From: Notolepis coatsorum
Taxonomy: Eukaryota > Chordata > Actinopteri > Aulopiformes > Paralepididae
Assembly (NCBI GenBank): GCA_963971535.1
Contig: OZ020586.1
Location: 75,064,949-75,128,948, forward strand
DNA: 64,000 bases
Direction: 5' to 3'
A program made the position numbers and the translations under genes. The notes below the pieces were generated by a model, which made no database searches, was not told the origin of the DNA, and saw only the letters and a program-made list of their open reading frames with translations. Shown one piece after another: positions 1-11,632 of this stretch; the first letter of the stretch is position 1; each line of letters opens with the position of its first letter.

Positions 1-1692
1 GGCAATAGTCTGCTCTAGTCTAGTGCATGCGACCTCTGTGAGCTAACATTAGCTACCTAGCTAACGTTACTGTTTAAACAAAATGACCCAGTCAACTATT
101 CACTTTTAGTTTAATACATGAGGCATTGTCTAACGTTATCTAGCTGGCTAGCTACTGATAGCTCCTGATATCAACAAATGCTCCAGCAATAGTCGAGTGC
201 ATGATACCTCCGTTAGCTCGGTAGCCAACGTTAGCTCACGTTAGCTCACTGTTTATATGAAATGTCCCAGTAAACTAAATAGTTCACTGAGGCGTTGTCT
301 TAACGTTATCTAGCCGGCTAGCAGTAGCTACAGATAGCTCCTGATATCAATGTCTTATAACATTGATTCGATGCGTATTCGTTAGGGATGCCCCGATCAC
401 GTTTTTTGCCACCGATACCGATCACCGATCGTCGTGAGCCATATCGGCCGATACCGATCCGATACCGATTGTTTTTGATTAAAAAGAAATTAAAAATTAT
501 TTTATATAAAAAGTTTTTTTTTCTTTTTTATATAAAATATATATATTATATAATTAGACTTGTACTTGTATTATCTGCGAGACATCGCCACCACGCAACA
601 AGTCAAAATGCTCGCTATCTGCAAACAGCTCCACTGTCTGTGTGTACTCTAGTAGCCTCCAGCTCCAAAAAGGATTCTCCGGTGCTGCAGCGGGACCCTA
701 TTTGTAACGTTACTGTGCTTTGGTCATTTCACATTCAGCAAGCCCTCAGCTCGAATACGCATTAAATCAATGTTATAAGACATTGATATCAAGAGCTATC
801 TGTAGCTACTGCTAGCCGGCTAGATGACGTTAAGACAGAACTTTAGTTCAATGGGACATTTCGTTTTGAACAGTAAACTAACGTCAGCTAACGCAAGCTA
901 ACGGAGGTATGAACATGGACTACTAGACTTTCTGGATCATTTGTTGATATCAGGAGCTATCGGTAGCTAGCCGGCTAAATACCGTTAGACAATGCCTACT
1001 AAACGTGAATAGTTGACTGGGTAATTTTGTTTAAACAGTAACGATAGCTAGGTAGCTAACGTTAGCGCAGGTCGAATGCACTACAGACTCGAGCAGAGGA
1101 GCCGCCTCTCAGTCCTCTTTGTTTACAAACTCTACACGGGGGCGGGCGGGGCTAGGGAGGAGGAGACAGACAGCGAGTGAGAGCTTCGCTTGATCGGTTT
1201 CCGCGATTGGCGAATATGACTCACTATCGGAATTCACAGATTGCATATTTATACTGAGTATCGGCCGATAACGATCGGTGGCCGATCGATCGGGGCATCC
1301 CTAGTATTCGTGCCCCTGGCTTGCATCACAGTCACGAAAGGGGCTAGCTGAGGGCATGCTGAATGTGATTTGACCAAAGCAGAGTATACCAATACGGTCC
1401 AGCTGCAGCGCCGGAGAATCCTGGCTGCAGCTGGAGGCTACTCGAGTATACACACAGACAGTGGAGCTGTTTGCAGATAGCGAGCATTTTGACTTGTTGC
1501 GTGGTGGCGATGTCTCGCAGATAATACAACTACAAGTATGATTATATATATATATATTATAAAAATAAAAATAAAAATTATATATATATTTTTAATAAAA
1601 CCAAAAACGATCGGTATCGGTATCGGCCGATATGGCTCATAGACAATCAGTGATCGGTATCGGTGGCAAAAAACGTGATCGGGGCATCCCTA
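1..1692. mobile_element. hAT-like non-autonomous element, outer copy, left end outside window
   Basis: The right end at about 1650-1692 closes with GATCGGGGCATCCCTA, the inverse of the TAGGGATGCCCCGATC terminus seen at 383. The left end lies before base 1. The body is rich in GCTAACGTTAGCTA-type motifs and contains no transposase. It is interrupted at 383-1303 by a second copy of the same family in the opposite orientation. The segment 1312-1530 is the reverse complement of 560-745 and belongs to this outer copy. Family assignment (hAT) rests on the TAGGGATG ends and the 8-bp duplication around the inner copy. Confidence 0.75.
383..1303. mobile_element. hAT-like MITE inserted in its own relative, TSD GTATTCGT
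   Basis: Both ends carry the inverted terminus TAGGGATGCCCCGATC, and the element is flanked by a perfect 8-bp duplication GTATTCGT at 375-382 and 1304-1311, as expected for hAT transposition. It has no plausible transposase; the 125-codon frame at 388-765 is repeat-derived. Internal sequence 748-1095 is the reverse complement of 1-381 outside the element, so the insertion created a palindrome with arms of roughly 350 bp. Confidence 0.88.
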
Positions 1693-1700
1693 GAAAAAAG

Positions 1701-1840
1701 GTAATAAATTAAATTTGATCCAAAAAAAAACTCACTCACCGTATCGTGATATGTTTAGTATGATATCGCGATACTATCGTATCGTGACGCAAGTATCGCG
1801 ATAGTATCGTATCGTGAGGTATCTGGCGATTCCCACCCCT
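1701..1840. mobile_element. Right terminus of another hAT-like element
   Basis: Sequence 1741-1840 is rich in ATCGCGATA/CGTATCGTGA motifs and ends GCGATTCCCACCCCTA, a common type of hAT terminus (inverse TAGGGGTGGGAATCGC). The matching left end is not in the window. The copy at 1-1692 may be inserted within it. Confidence 0.5.
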
Positions 1841-1899
1841 AATAATTAGTGATAGACCGATCAATTGAGGCGAATGGGAGGCGAAGGGGAGTGCTCAAT

Positions 1900-1930
<31 letters not shown>

Positions 1931-2384
1931 GGACGGGTGTAATTAGTGGTGCTGCTGGTACGCACTGGCCAATGAAATGTGGATGGAAAGCAGGGAGGTC
2001 TGGAGGTCATCAGTTACCAGAGGTAACTGGTAGCTCAATCACCACTGCCCCCAGACAGGTGGACAGGCTTCGTTTAAAGTCAACACCATAAATCCTGTCA
2101 CGTGACGTCGCCAACGCCGTGCAACCTTTCCCTGCCGTTTAGCCTGCATACATGTCGTGATATTAGATTCAAATTAGAATCAAATGTATTTTCTCATCGT
2201 ACAGAACAAGTCCAGTACATAAGTTGGCATCTAAGGTAAGGTAAAGTGCATAACAATATACACTAGTGTGATTAAATGTAAACAAGTGATTTATGGAATA
2301 TATATAATTAAGCTACTGAGTAATGTGCTTTTTTATTATGTACACTAATAAGAATAGGTATGGGATATATATAGATAATAATTA
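1841..2384. other. Unassigned interval with short TGTC repeat
   Basis: A (TGTC)n run lies at about 1898-1927. I recognise no gene or element ends in the rest. Confidence 0.5.
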
Positions 2385-2392
2385 TAGTATAT

Positions 2393-3516
2393 CAGGGTTC
2401 GAAATTAACGGGGGCTTGGGGCATAATGCCCTTGAAAATGGACAAAATGCCCTCGAAAACCAGTTAAGGGGGGCACTTAATGCCCCCGACAGTTGACTAA
2501 TTATATATATTTATCCGGTAATGGAGCATCTGTGTATCGTACGGTTCAGATGACGCGCAAATAAAAAAAATCATTTGGCGGAGCCTGTGTTCTGCACTGG
2601 CTGCAGGCAGCAGTCAGTTTGTGTAAAAATGGCACGCACAATATAAATCAATCTTCATTACGACTTTAAAAACTTAGCCATTAACATTACATAGGCCTAC
2701 ACACATCTTGCCATAGCGTTAGCAGTTTGTAAACACAACGCACGTTTTAACTATGGTAGCCCGACGCAGCCCGCAAGCTAATACTGTACAGTCAATGAAA
2801 TGTCACCGTAGCTACTAGCTACTGTAGCAGAGGAGGAAATGGCAGTCTGAGAGCGGGGTGTTTAAAGACAATGATAGGCGTTTATTCAACATCCAAGAAG
2901 GCTAACATACAACTGTGTTTTACTAACTCCAACCGGGACTATTGCCGCTTTCGCGCTGCTTGTTGATGTTATGAACGTGACCGGAACTGAAGGTGCCACA
3001 CGCTAAAATGTCCGTGGGGACCCGGCGCCAACCGATAGATAGTTCCAACTCACCGAATTACGTAATCCACCACAGTTGCACTCAATATTTAAATAATGTT
3101 AGTCTAAATAAATGTAGACAGAAACATAATAATTTCAAGCAGAAAATGAATCTTTCCATTAAGAACTGACAATCAGGGAATTGGGCGGCGTGGCTCAGGG
3201 GTAGAGCGGGTTGTCCAATGATCGAAGGGTTGGTGGTTCGAATCCCGCTCAAGCCCATGTCCATCCCACTGCCGTTGTGTCCTTGGGCAAGACACTTAAC
3301 CTATTTGCCTCGTATGAATGTGTATGCATGTGAATGAATGTTGGTGGTGGTCGGAGGGGCCGTAGGCGATGATTATTCGCCACGCTTCCGTGAGTCTGCC
3401 TCAGGGCAGCTCTGGCTGCAATTGTAGCTTACCACCACCGGTATGACTGTGTATGAATGAATAATGGACTCTGTGAAGCGCTCTGGGTCTCATGAAGAGC
3501 GCTATATAAATCCAAG

Positions 3517-3596
<80 letters not shown>

Positions 3597-3996
3597 GTTT
3601 TTGTGTGTTTATATTAATTAAAGAAAGGAAAGTCTAGTGCTGGCTGAGCATATTGTTTGTTTGCACTAAGTTAATACTTTGACAAATGTAGCCTATATTT
3701 TTCAGTCAGTTCGGTCTTTGTGTAAACACTGTAAACCTTTTATTTTATTTTTAATAAATGAGAAGCATGTTTAGATTTGAGTGTTACATTTTTTTTAATA
3801 AAAATTAACGTATATCGAACTGAAAACCGTGACCCCAAAATCGTGATACGAACCAAACCGTCCATTTTGTGAACCGTCCCACCCCTACCGTTTATCATAA
3901 AAATTGAGTGCCCCCGAAATACAAAAAAAAGCCCCCGAAAATCAATTAAGGGGGGCAAAAAAAGCCCTTGAAAAAAAATGTTAATTTCTAACCCTG
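2393..3996. mobile_element. hAT-like non-autonomous element, TSD TAGTATAT
   Basis: The ends are CAGGGTTCGAAATTAAC (2393) and GTTAATTTCTAACCCTG (to 3996), inverted with one mismatch. A perfect 8-bp duplication TAGTATAT flanks them at 2385-2392 and 3997-4004. Subterminal GGGGGCA/TGCCCCCG motifs recur near both ends. No transposase is encoded. A tRNA-derived SINE (3183-3596) sits inside. Confidence 0.9.
3183..3596 (+). mobile_element. tRNA-derived SINE with L2-like tail
   Basis: The head carries an A-box-like GTGGCTCAGGGGTAGAGCGG and a B box GGTTCGAATCC at 3236-3246, the RNA polymerase III promoter of a tRNA-derived SINE. The body includes TGTGTCCTTGGGCAAGACAC, a block common in vertebrate SINEs. 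The 3' end AGCGCTATATAAATCCAAG is followed by (ATT)n at 3519-3596, which resembles the 3' end of L2-clade LINEs and suggests L2-dependent mobilisation. Confidence 0.85.
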
Positions 3997-4004
3997 TAGT
4001 ATAT

Positions 4005-4679
4005 AGTTATTACAGTGTGTGTATATAAGCAGCAATATATGCAGGAATATAAACAGGAATACAGTATGCAGGAATATAAACAGGAATATATGCAGATATA
4101 TATAGTATTATTTATATATACAATATAATATATACATCAGACGACAATAGTCAATCGCACTGAATTATGATATTTTGGTCGTGTCATGCCCCTTTTGGAG
4201 GAAAACAACTTGGGAATAAACAGGGATTAGATGGTGTTTGTTCATAAACTACAACTTTAGGACAAAACACACAGATATAATACAGTAAATCACGCTGAAG
4301 ACCATCGTTGGGAAATTAGATATCCTGCAACTGACTGGGGAAGTAGGCTTGTCTGAAAACTCAAACCTAACTTTTCACAATGGTGTGAATTAGTGGAAGA
4401 TCGATTGATCGTTAAGGATTTACTCGAACACATGACATTTACTCAATCTACTATCAAACAACGATATGTTACAATGTTGTCTCTCTTATTACATTGTAGC
4501 CGTCAATAGAATGGTGTATTTTCAAAGCATGTTTCAATGAACAGATAAAGGGTGCAATATAACTATGATGAGGAGGCAACCACCTCTGTGTCTGGAAAAT
4601 AAGAGAGGGAAAAAAAACACAAGTGACGCCAACTTGCAAAATTAAGCAGGCTTAAGAGAAGCGTTGATTTCGAAAAGAT
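4005..4679. other. Unassigned AT-rich interval
   Basis: Short AT-rich repeats (GGAATATAAACA-like units at 4045-4090) and no recognisable coding signal. The later part may be the eroded 5' portion of the hAT transposase remnant that follows. Confidence 0.4.
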
Positions 4680-4982
4680 AACCCAAGTCAGTGTGCACAT
4701 TTATTGAAAACGACATAGTCGATATGGTTGACGCAGAGGGATTTCGGCAAATGATGCACCTGCTTGAGCCAGCGTACCATATCCCATCCTGAGGCACAAC
4801 CACCTCGCGCATCGAGGAGAGCTAAACCGATGTGAAGTTCGGAGTTGCTCACGCAGCTAGCTAACGTTACCGCTGTTCGCAAGGTTGCATTGACGACAGA
4901 CAGCTGGACTGCCCTGGCGACCGAAAGCTATGTTACCAATACCATCACTTGCCACTACATCACCGAGGAGGACTGGCGAGTC
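4680..4982 (+). pseudogene. hAT transposase fragment (N-terminal and central part)
   Basis: Conceptual translation gives blocks typical of hAT (ZBED-like) transposases. One is VDAEGFRQMMHLLEPAYHIP at about 4718-4780, followed by a stop codon. The second is KVALTTDSWTAL...ESYV...TCHYIT at about 4880-4965, where the DSW context is the usual first acidic residue of the catalytic core. Stops and frame changes make it non-functional. The frame ends where a LINE tail enters at 4983, and the C-terminal part resumes near 6521. It is a remnant of an autonomous hAT, not a host gene. Confidence 0.8.
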
Positions 4983-5951
4983 ACATTTACATTTTGTCAT
5001 TTAGCTGACGCTTATCCAAAGCGACTTACAAGTTCTGTACGACAAGTCATCAGGAAGGGCACAACTCTATCAGTTGAGTAACAATGTTCATCAAAGGGTT
5101 GAGTGCTACAGTGTAGGTTAGTATATTAGGACAAGTGCATGACAGTAAGGTTAGTTAGGGTTTTAATTTTTTTTCTTCAGATATTGGTTTAAGAAGTGTG
5201 TCTTTTGTCAACGGCGAAAGATTGGATGGGTTTCAGCTGTCCTGACTGTGGTGGGAACGGGAAGTTCGTTCCACCATTGTGGGGCAAGGACTGAGAATAG
5301 GCGGCTTCTCCTTGATGACCCTCCCGGAGCTCGGATAGGAGTAGATCTGAGGCGGCCAGAAGATGCAGAGCGTAGGGGTCTTGAGGGTGTGTAGTTTAGT
5401 GTTGTCAAAAATATCGAAGTATCGATACATATCGATACTGAATATTTAAAACGGCTTCAATACTCATTTCCCGAAGTACCGATACTTTCTGCAGTATCGG
5501 TACCAGCTGGCTTGCTCCCGCAAGTTGTTGACAGACAAGACGCGCTGCCAGAGCCTTGCCCTTCCGCCTCCTCCTCCTCCTCCTCGCTCAGAGCAACAGA
5601 CAGCCTCCTCCCCCTCACAGCCGGGCAGCGCAGCCCTGTCTTCAGTTTGTAAACAACGCTATTATTAGCTAACGTTAGCTGTCGTTCCTCCGTTAGCTTA
5701 ATGCTAGCTAGCTGGCCACCTATTACTTCATGGAAACGGAGTAACGTCAAGCCGAGCCCACTACACCAGTACACGCATGAACTCGACACAACTACCCCGT
5801 TTCCAACGTTCGGTCGAGCGGAGCCGGAGCCCATCCTACACCAGTACACGCATGAACTCGACACAACATTACCCCACCTCCATGAAGTGTCCAATTAGCA
5901 GCAATGTTGTTGAAAATGTAATGTTAATAAATGCTCCGAGCATAGCTCCGG

Positions 5952-6010
<59 letters not shown>

Positions 6011-6520
6011 TCTCTCTCCCTCTCTCTCCTCAGTGGTCTTAACTCTAACCCCCCCCCCCCCCAGTCCCTCGACACACACGCAGCAGCAGCGGATCAGGAG
6101 ACCTAAAATCTCCAGCAGCCACTCTCTCTTTCTCTCTCTGATCTAAAGATAAACAAAGGGTTTTAAAAGTGTATTTATCTTCTCGTATAGTACCAGAGAG
6201 AAGCTGAGGAGAATCAACCAGCAACAAAAGCAAAATTAAAAAAAAAAAAAAAAAGAAAAAAAAATATTATAATAAAAAAAAAATTATTATAATTTTTTTT
6301 TTTGGTATTGAAAGTATCGAAAGTATCGATACTTTTCAAGGTATCGTATCGAAGTCGAAATTCCAGTATCGTGACAACACTAGTGTAGTTAGAGAGAGAC
6401 CATTGACCGGAGGTAGGCGGAAGCCGTTCCCTTCGCCGCACGATATGCCAGGTCGAGAGCCTTGAAGCGGATTCATGCGGCAATGGGGAGCCAGTGCAGG
6501 TCCCTAAGAAGTCACCACTG
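4983..6520 (-). mobile_element. L2-like LINE 3' fragment, interrupted by a hAT
   Basis: Read on the minus strand, this is the end of a LINE ORF2 (5208-5408, including SRLFSVLAPQWWNELP) followed by a 3' UTR. The UTR ends in CTTGTAAGTCGCTTTGG and an AAATGTAAATGT tail at 4983-5030. Related copies lie at 36843-37137 and 50888-51534. A hAT element at 5397-6382 splits it. GTCAC occurs on both flanks (4978-4982 and about 6520), a possible short target duplication. Confidence 0.75.
5397..6382. mobile_element. hAT-like non-autonomous element, TSD GTGTAGTT
   Basis: The ends are TAGTGTTGTCA and TGACAACACTA, with many TATCGATAC/GTATCGATA subterminal motifs. A perfect 8-bp duplication GTGTAGTT lies at 5389-5396 and 6383-6390. 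Inside are a (CT)n tract at about 5957-6028 and a C run near 6051. No transposase. It is inserted into the LINE fragment. Confidence 0.9.
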
Positions 6521-6775
6521 CGGTGTTGCTAACTAGAAGTTTGCCGGGTCGGCATATGGCAGACCACCTCGCATAACAGTTAAAAGAAGCCATTCCCCAT
6601 CCCTGGATAAAATTCTGACTTACTCGTGGAAAGTCAAAGCGGGAAGATACCCTAGGCAGTCAAAGCTGGCACGCCAGTACCTCTGTATACCCGCAACATC
6701 AGTACCATCTGAGCGAGTGTTTTTGGACTGATTGTGACCAGGCTGCATGCACTCCCGTCTGACACCCGACCATGA
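6521..6775 (+). pseudogene. hAT transposase fragment, C-terminal dimerisation region
   Basis: Translation at about 6622-6725 gives YSWKVKAGRYPRQSKLARQY and then LCIPATSVPSERVF, the signature of the hAT C-terminal dimerisation domain. A stop follows two codons later. It is the continuation of the fragment at 4680-4982, separated by the LINE and hAT insertions. Non-functional. Confidence 0.85.
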
Positions 6776-6815
6776 GACAGGCTATTTATGTTCTATGTAG
6801 GCTATCTTGTTGCAA

Positions 6816-6914
<99 letters not shown>
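6816..6914. repeat. (AAT)n(ATT)n palindromic microsatellite
   Basis: About 22 AAT units run directly into about 10 ATT units, so the tract can fold back on itself. Confidence 0.9.
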
Positions 6915-7900
6915 GTTTTAGTTAGGCCTATTGGACATTTTCGTCCATAGATTTTTCATTTTTGTTCATTTTATTCATTAAGTTAATATAAAACCAGTGG
7001 CGGCTCTGCCACTAGGGGCGCAAGGGCGCCGACCCACCTGCTGCCAGCTGCTGTTAAATCACAGAAGAAGAAAATAAAACTTTTTAGTTTTTTGTTTTAT
7101 AGCCCTATAAATAATATAAACATGTTTAAAATTAATAATATTTACTCATTTTAAGTATGTTTGTATTTCCAATGCACAATATAACGTTATTATCTCAAAT
7201 AAAAAAAACACTCGTTTTCCTGAGCAGGAAGTGACATCACGTTTTTTTTATTTTTTCGTATTTCTCGGCCCGGGCTAGAAGCGATAGCGCTCTGTGTGCC
7301 CGTCACAGTTTGATCGCTGTATCCGTCACAGCCAATCAGTGCATAACGCGTTGTGCGTTGAAATATGACTATTATGTTGGAATCCGGGCGCGATTTGAAG
7401 CGGTCTAGCCAGTAGCGTCAAGAATTTCTGTAGCCGCATTTCGCGGAGACGCTCTCTGATTGGCCGACGCCAGTATTTTTTTCCGTAGCAGAATTTCACA
7501 GAGACGATCTCTGATTGGCCGAATACAATTTCTAATGTTCCAATTCTAGCTTATTCCGGCTAGGTTGGTTCCTAGGTTGGTCCTAGGTTGTTTGTCGTGC
7601 CGTGACTGCAAGTTCTTTAGACTGTTAAGCTTAGGCACTCTTTCAAAGTTGGTTAAGGTTAGAGTTTGTCTTAGAGCATGGCGATAGAACGCCAGGTAGT
7701 TTGCAGTCTGTTCGAGCGGAAATGGACAAAGGAATGAAGTACTTGTGACTGTTGTGTGGTGCTGCTAACAAGCTAACACTTGGCAAACAAGCTATATGGC
7801 GGATGCAGTCTGGACACAGTGGACAGTGGTCTGGAATACTACATCAACAGTGGATTATACACTTTATCAAGGCAAGCCCTGGACGTGTCAACTAAACAGT

Positions 7901-7901
7901 G

Positions 7902-7976
<75 letters not shown>
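7901..7976. repeat. (CT)n microsatellite
   Basis: About 37 uninterrupted CT units. It explains the low-complexity reading frame seen here. Confidence 0.95.
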
Positions 7977-7979
<3 letters not shown>

Positions 7980-8248
7980 GTTAACGTTAACGTTTGTAAA
8001 TAGTTTTTTTTAGGAGCAGTACTGTTAGGCTACTGCTGGCCATTCATGAAGCGAGACATTGCTGATTGTTTATTTATTTTATAACACAAGACTATGACTA
8101 CCAACTGCCTAGCCAGCCGTGTATCAATCTTGGATGCAATAATAACGTTACCACACTGACTGTGTCGATGGCTCATTGATTTAACTACTGCAGCTCTCTC
8201 GGATTGAAAATACGTGGATTATGGCTTGTTCAATATCGTCTATGTTTG

Positions 8249-8395
8249 AATGAATGAATGAATGAGAACTTTATTAACAGATTGCAGAATGGGTACAATA
8301 CAGTACGGCTCAATACACACAATTGTTAAGGGGATGCAGACCAGAGAAAGACGTTTGTCTTGTTTACATCAGGGTCCCAGATTTTCGATTCATAT
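8249..8395 (-). mobile_element. Retrotransposon 3' end, (ATTC)n-tailed family
   Basis: On the minus strand this matches copies at 14917-15056, 41695-41850 and 42027-42165: GGGACCCTGATGTAAACAAG, then TTTCTCTGGTCTGCATCCC, then a CAATCTGTTAATAAAGTT-like end and a tetranucleotide tail. A 3'-anchored family with an AATAAAG-like motif and simple tail indicates LINE or SINE 3' ends. Confidence 0.7.
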
Positions 8396-8845
8396 CGATA
8401 GTTTAATAGCTAGCCTTGGCTCGTTTAACAATATGCAAAATATGTGTACAGCCCTGTACTCATACTGAAGTTATTCTTGGTATATAATAGGTCTGATTGT
8501 GTAACGAATCGATTCCACGTCGCGCTGTGTGTGAGAGAGAGAAGGAGAGAGGGAGAGATCTGCCTGTGTTTTGAGACGGGGCGAGTTTTGTTTCTAACTT
8601 TTCTATTTATATATTGTGTTTCAAGTTGTGAATTAGAGTCTAGACTATACTTTATTTGACTGGTTGTGTGTTGTTGTAGTAACAGCTGAGCGACTCGTTC
8701 ATAAGAGCCGATTCATTGCAGTGAGCGTGAGTCGAATCGCTCACGTCTTGCCATGAGTCTGTTGCGTGGTACAGTACATGTTTGCAAAATGTTTGGTATA
8801 GCGCCCCTAGTGGCGAAGCACCCACCGGCCGCCACTGTATAAAAC

Positions 8846-9386
8846 CGTGTTTAGAAAATGTTTAAGTTTGTTAAATACATGCTTTTAATTTTTTTAAGTG
8901 GCGAGTGACTTTAAAAAATATAAAATGTGTAGCCACATATATGCAGCTCGCCTGCTTAAAGTCGACACAAATGTGTTTTAATATGTCTAGGCCTCTATAT
9001 TTCTATGTTTCATATGCCATGCAGTGTTGCAAGAATGCAATATATCGCTGCTGTGGAAATAAACCTTTAGATTGAGGAAACAAATACATTTGTTATTGTT
9101 TGGTCAATTGGGTATTTTTTGTTACAATTAATACATTAATTGATCGTTAATGTTATCAATGATCAAGTAAGGAACGTGCTTACCATTTGCAACCCTAGTG
9201 TGAGCGCTCTACGGTGGCCAGTGTTGGAAAGTAATTGCTTGATTTCACAAACAAAAACAAATGTTTCAAACAATGTGTTCTGGCCAGTTTCTACACAGAC
9301 AAATACAATGGAGGTCAAAAGGAACAGTGTCTGTGTTTCCCCCAAAAGTACCAGGATGTACCGGTCTGATGTGTGTATCTATATAT
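8846..9386. other. Unassigned AT-rich interval
   Basis: Between two hAT elements. I see no gene, terminal repeat or recognisable retrotransposon end. Confidence 0.4.
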
Positions 9387-9885
9387 GATGTATCCAGGGC
9401 CGCCTCAGGGGGTGTGCGAGCAGTGCGGTCGCACAGGGCCTCGCGGGAAGGGGGGCCTCGCAAAAAAAAAAAAAAAAAATTATTTATTGTTTTTTTTATT
9501 ATTCTTTTTTATTTTTTGCGAGGCCCCCCTTCCCGCGAGGCCCTTTTTCATCACAGATCTAAAATCTAGTTTTGCTTATATGCTTATATATTTCACATTA
9601 GACACGTTTGTAGAATGTGTCTGACTTGTTCCTGGTTCTGCTGCTCTGCAGCAGACATACTCACTATTGGAGCTCTGGGGCTCTGCAGCAGACATAGTAT
9701 TGGTTTCAACGAAGGGAGGGGTTACATCATGTGTACGCCGGCGTGCGTCAGCTGCGTTTGACTATTTCGCGCGTGCAGCTTTGGAGGTTATGCTTAGTTA
9801 TGCCAGCCAAGACGAAGAGGAACGTCATTCGGCAGATGGACTGAAGATGAAAGTTGTTGCATGTGACAGTTCAGTCAGGCTTTAG

Positions 9886-10213
9886 CTACGTTATAATATC
9901 GAGTGCTAACGTGTGGTTCAGTCGGGATAGCCATGATGATGTCGGCTAGTAGCTAGCTTAGCTAAAGGCTAACTAGCGTTAGCTAACCTAGAGAGAGCGC
10001 GTGCAGCATTGTTATGCCAAGATGAAGAGGACGGTCATTCGGCAGATGAGCTACGTTATAATATCGAGTGCTAACGTGTGGTTCAGTCGGGATAGCCATG
10101 ATGATGTCGGCTAGTAGCTAGCTTAGCTAAAGGCTAACTAGCGTTAGCTAACCTAGAGAGAGCGCGTGCAGCATTGTTATGCCAAGATGAAGAGGACGGT
10201 CATTCGGCAGATG
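9886..10213. repeat. 164-bp tandem duplication
   Basis: Copies at 9886-10049 and 10050-10213 begin GCTACGTTATAATATCGAG and are nearly identical, including a GCTAACTAGCGTTAGCTAAC block. Confidence 0.85.
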
Positions 10214-10399
10214 AACTTCGTCAACTGCACGCGGTTGTCTCCATCCTCTTGGACGTTTTGGTGAGTTTTTAATGCACTCTATTCTATTCCCGCCGTGGAT
10301 ATATCTCTCTCTCTCTCTCTCTCGGGCCGGCTAGCTATCGTGGCTAAGGCTAACGTTATGTTGGCTAACGTTATGTTGAGCCAAGTGGGCCGGCTAGCT

Positions 10400-10475
10400 A
10401 ACGTAGCATACATGCTCTCTCTCTAACACACACACACACAGACATGCTCTCTCTCTCTAACACACAAACACACAT

Positions 10476-10536
<61 letters not shown>

Positions 10537-10880
10537 AACACACACAGACATGCTCTATATCTCTCTCTAACACACAAAATGACATGCTCTCTCTCTCTAT
10601 ATTTCTCTCTCTTTCTAACACACATATACATGCTCTCTCTCTAACACACACACACAAACAGACATGCTCTCTCTCTCTCTCTCTTTCTAACACACACAGA
10701 CATGCTCTATATCTCTCTCTAACACACAAAATGACATGCTCTCTCTCTATATATTTCTCTCTCTTTCTAACACACATATACATGCTCTCTCTCTAACACA
10801 CACACACAAACAGACATGCTCTCTCTCTATCTCTCTCTTTCTAACACACACAGACATGCTCTATCTATCTCTCTCTCTTC
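10400..10880. repeat. CT/CA-rich composite minisatellite
   Basis: Repeated blocks of ACATGCTCTCTCTCT and TAACACACACA alternate in a higher-order pattern of roughly 150 bp (compare 10536-10670 with 10688-10822). Frames in both directions are repeat artefacts. Confidence 0.85.
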
Positions 10881-11263
10881 AATTCAAATGGGCTTTATTT
10901 CACATTCTTGTATTTCTCCCAGTAGGTATGGGAGTTTTGAGTTATTGTCGATGTTTTCAAAGTCTCTTTGGGTGTTTGCAATTTGTGGGAAGTATGTCTT
11001 GGTATAGTGGGCAGGTTGTTAAGAAGTGGAGCTCGGTTTCCACCTCATCTTGTGTGCAGTGGGTCTGTCTTCGCTTGGGAGCCAGGTCTGCCTATGGCGG
11101 CCTTTCTCGATGGCTAGGCTGTGCTCGCTGAGTCTGTACCTAGTCAAGGATCTTCTTAGTATTGGGTCAGTCACAGTGCTCAGGTATTCTGCCACTGTGT
11201 ACTCTCTGTTTAGGGCCAAATAGCATTTCAATTTGCTCTGGTTTTGGGTTGTTTCTTTCCAAT

Positions 11264-11305
<42 letters not shown>

Positions 11306-11632
11306 CCTTGCTCTGGTGGAGGGTCAGGGGCATTGCCGGGTCTGTGCAGCGATAACACTGTATATTGACTGTAGAACGGGAGCTCTCTCTCGCTCTCTCT
11401 CTTGCTATATGTTGACTGTATCATGCCCAGCCTCGGGCAGCACTATTATTTAAGAATATGTTGACTGTATGGAGATTTTTTTTTAATTTTTTTTTACCTT
11501 TTAGGGGGGGGGGGCCTCGCGTTTAAATCTCGCACAGGGCCTCGCATTTCTCCCAGGCGGCCCTGGATGTATCTATAATATAATATATAATAGTGGGGCT
11601 GTGAATTGAATCACACAATATATATCATTATT

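Larger units (their letters stand above)
6995..8837. mobile_element. hAT-like non-autonomous element, TSD TATAAAAC
   Basis: The ends are CAGTGGCGGC and GCCGCCACTG, each near a GCCACTAGGGGCGC motif (inverted at the right end). A perfect 8-bp duplication TATAAAAC lies at 6987-6994 and 8838-8845. No transposase. It carries a (CT)n tract (7901-7976) and a short retrotransposon tail on the minus strand (8249-8395). Confidence 0.9.
9395..11565. mobile_element. hAT-like non-autonomous element, TSD GATGTATC
   Basis: The ends are CAGGGCCGCCT and AGGCGGCCCTG, with GGGCCTCGC motifs near both. A perfect 8-bp duplication GATGTATC lies at 9387-9394 and 11566-11573. The body is mostly tandem repeats and (CT)n tracts. 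No transposase. Confidence 0.9.

Noticed and set aside
3236..3260. Possible tRNA gene (good B box)
   Set aside because: The body and LINE-like tail show a SINE rather than a folded tRNA.
5457..5894. 145-codon minus-strand frame with an E-rich run
   Set aside because: Internal hAT sequence with tandem CVYWC-type repeats; no gene support.
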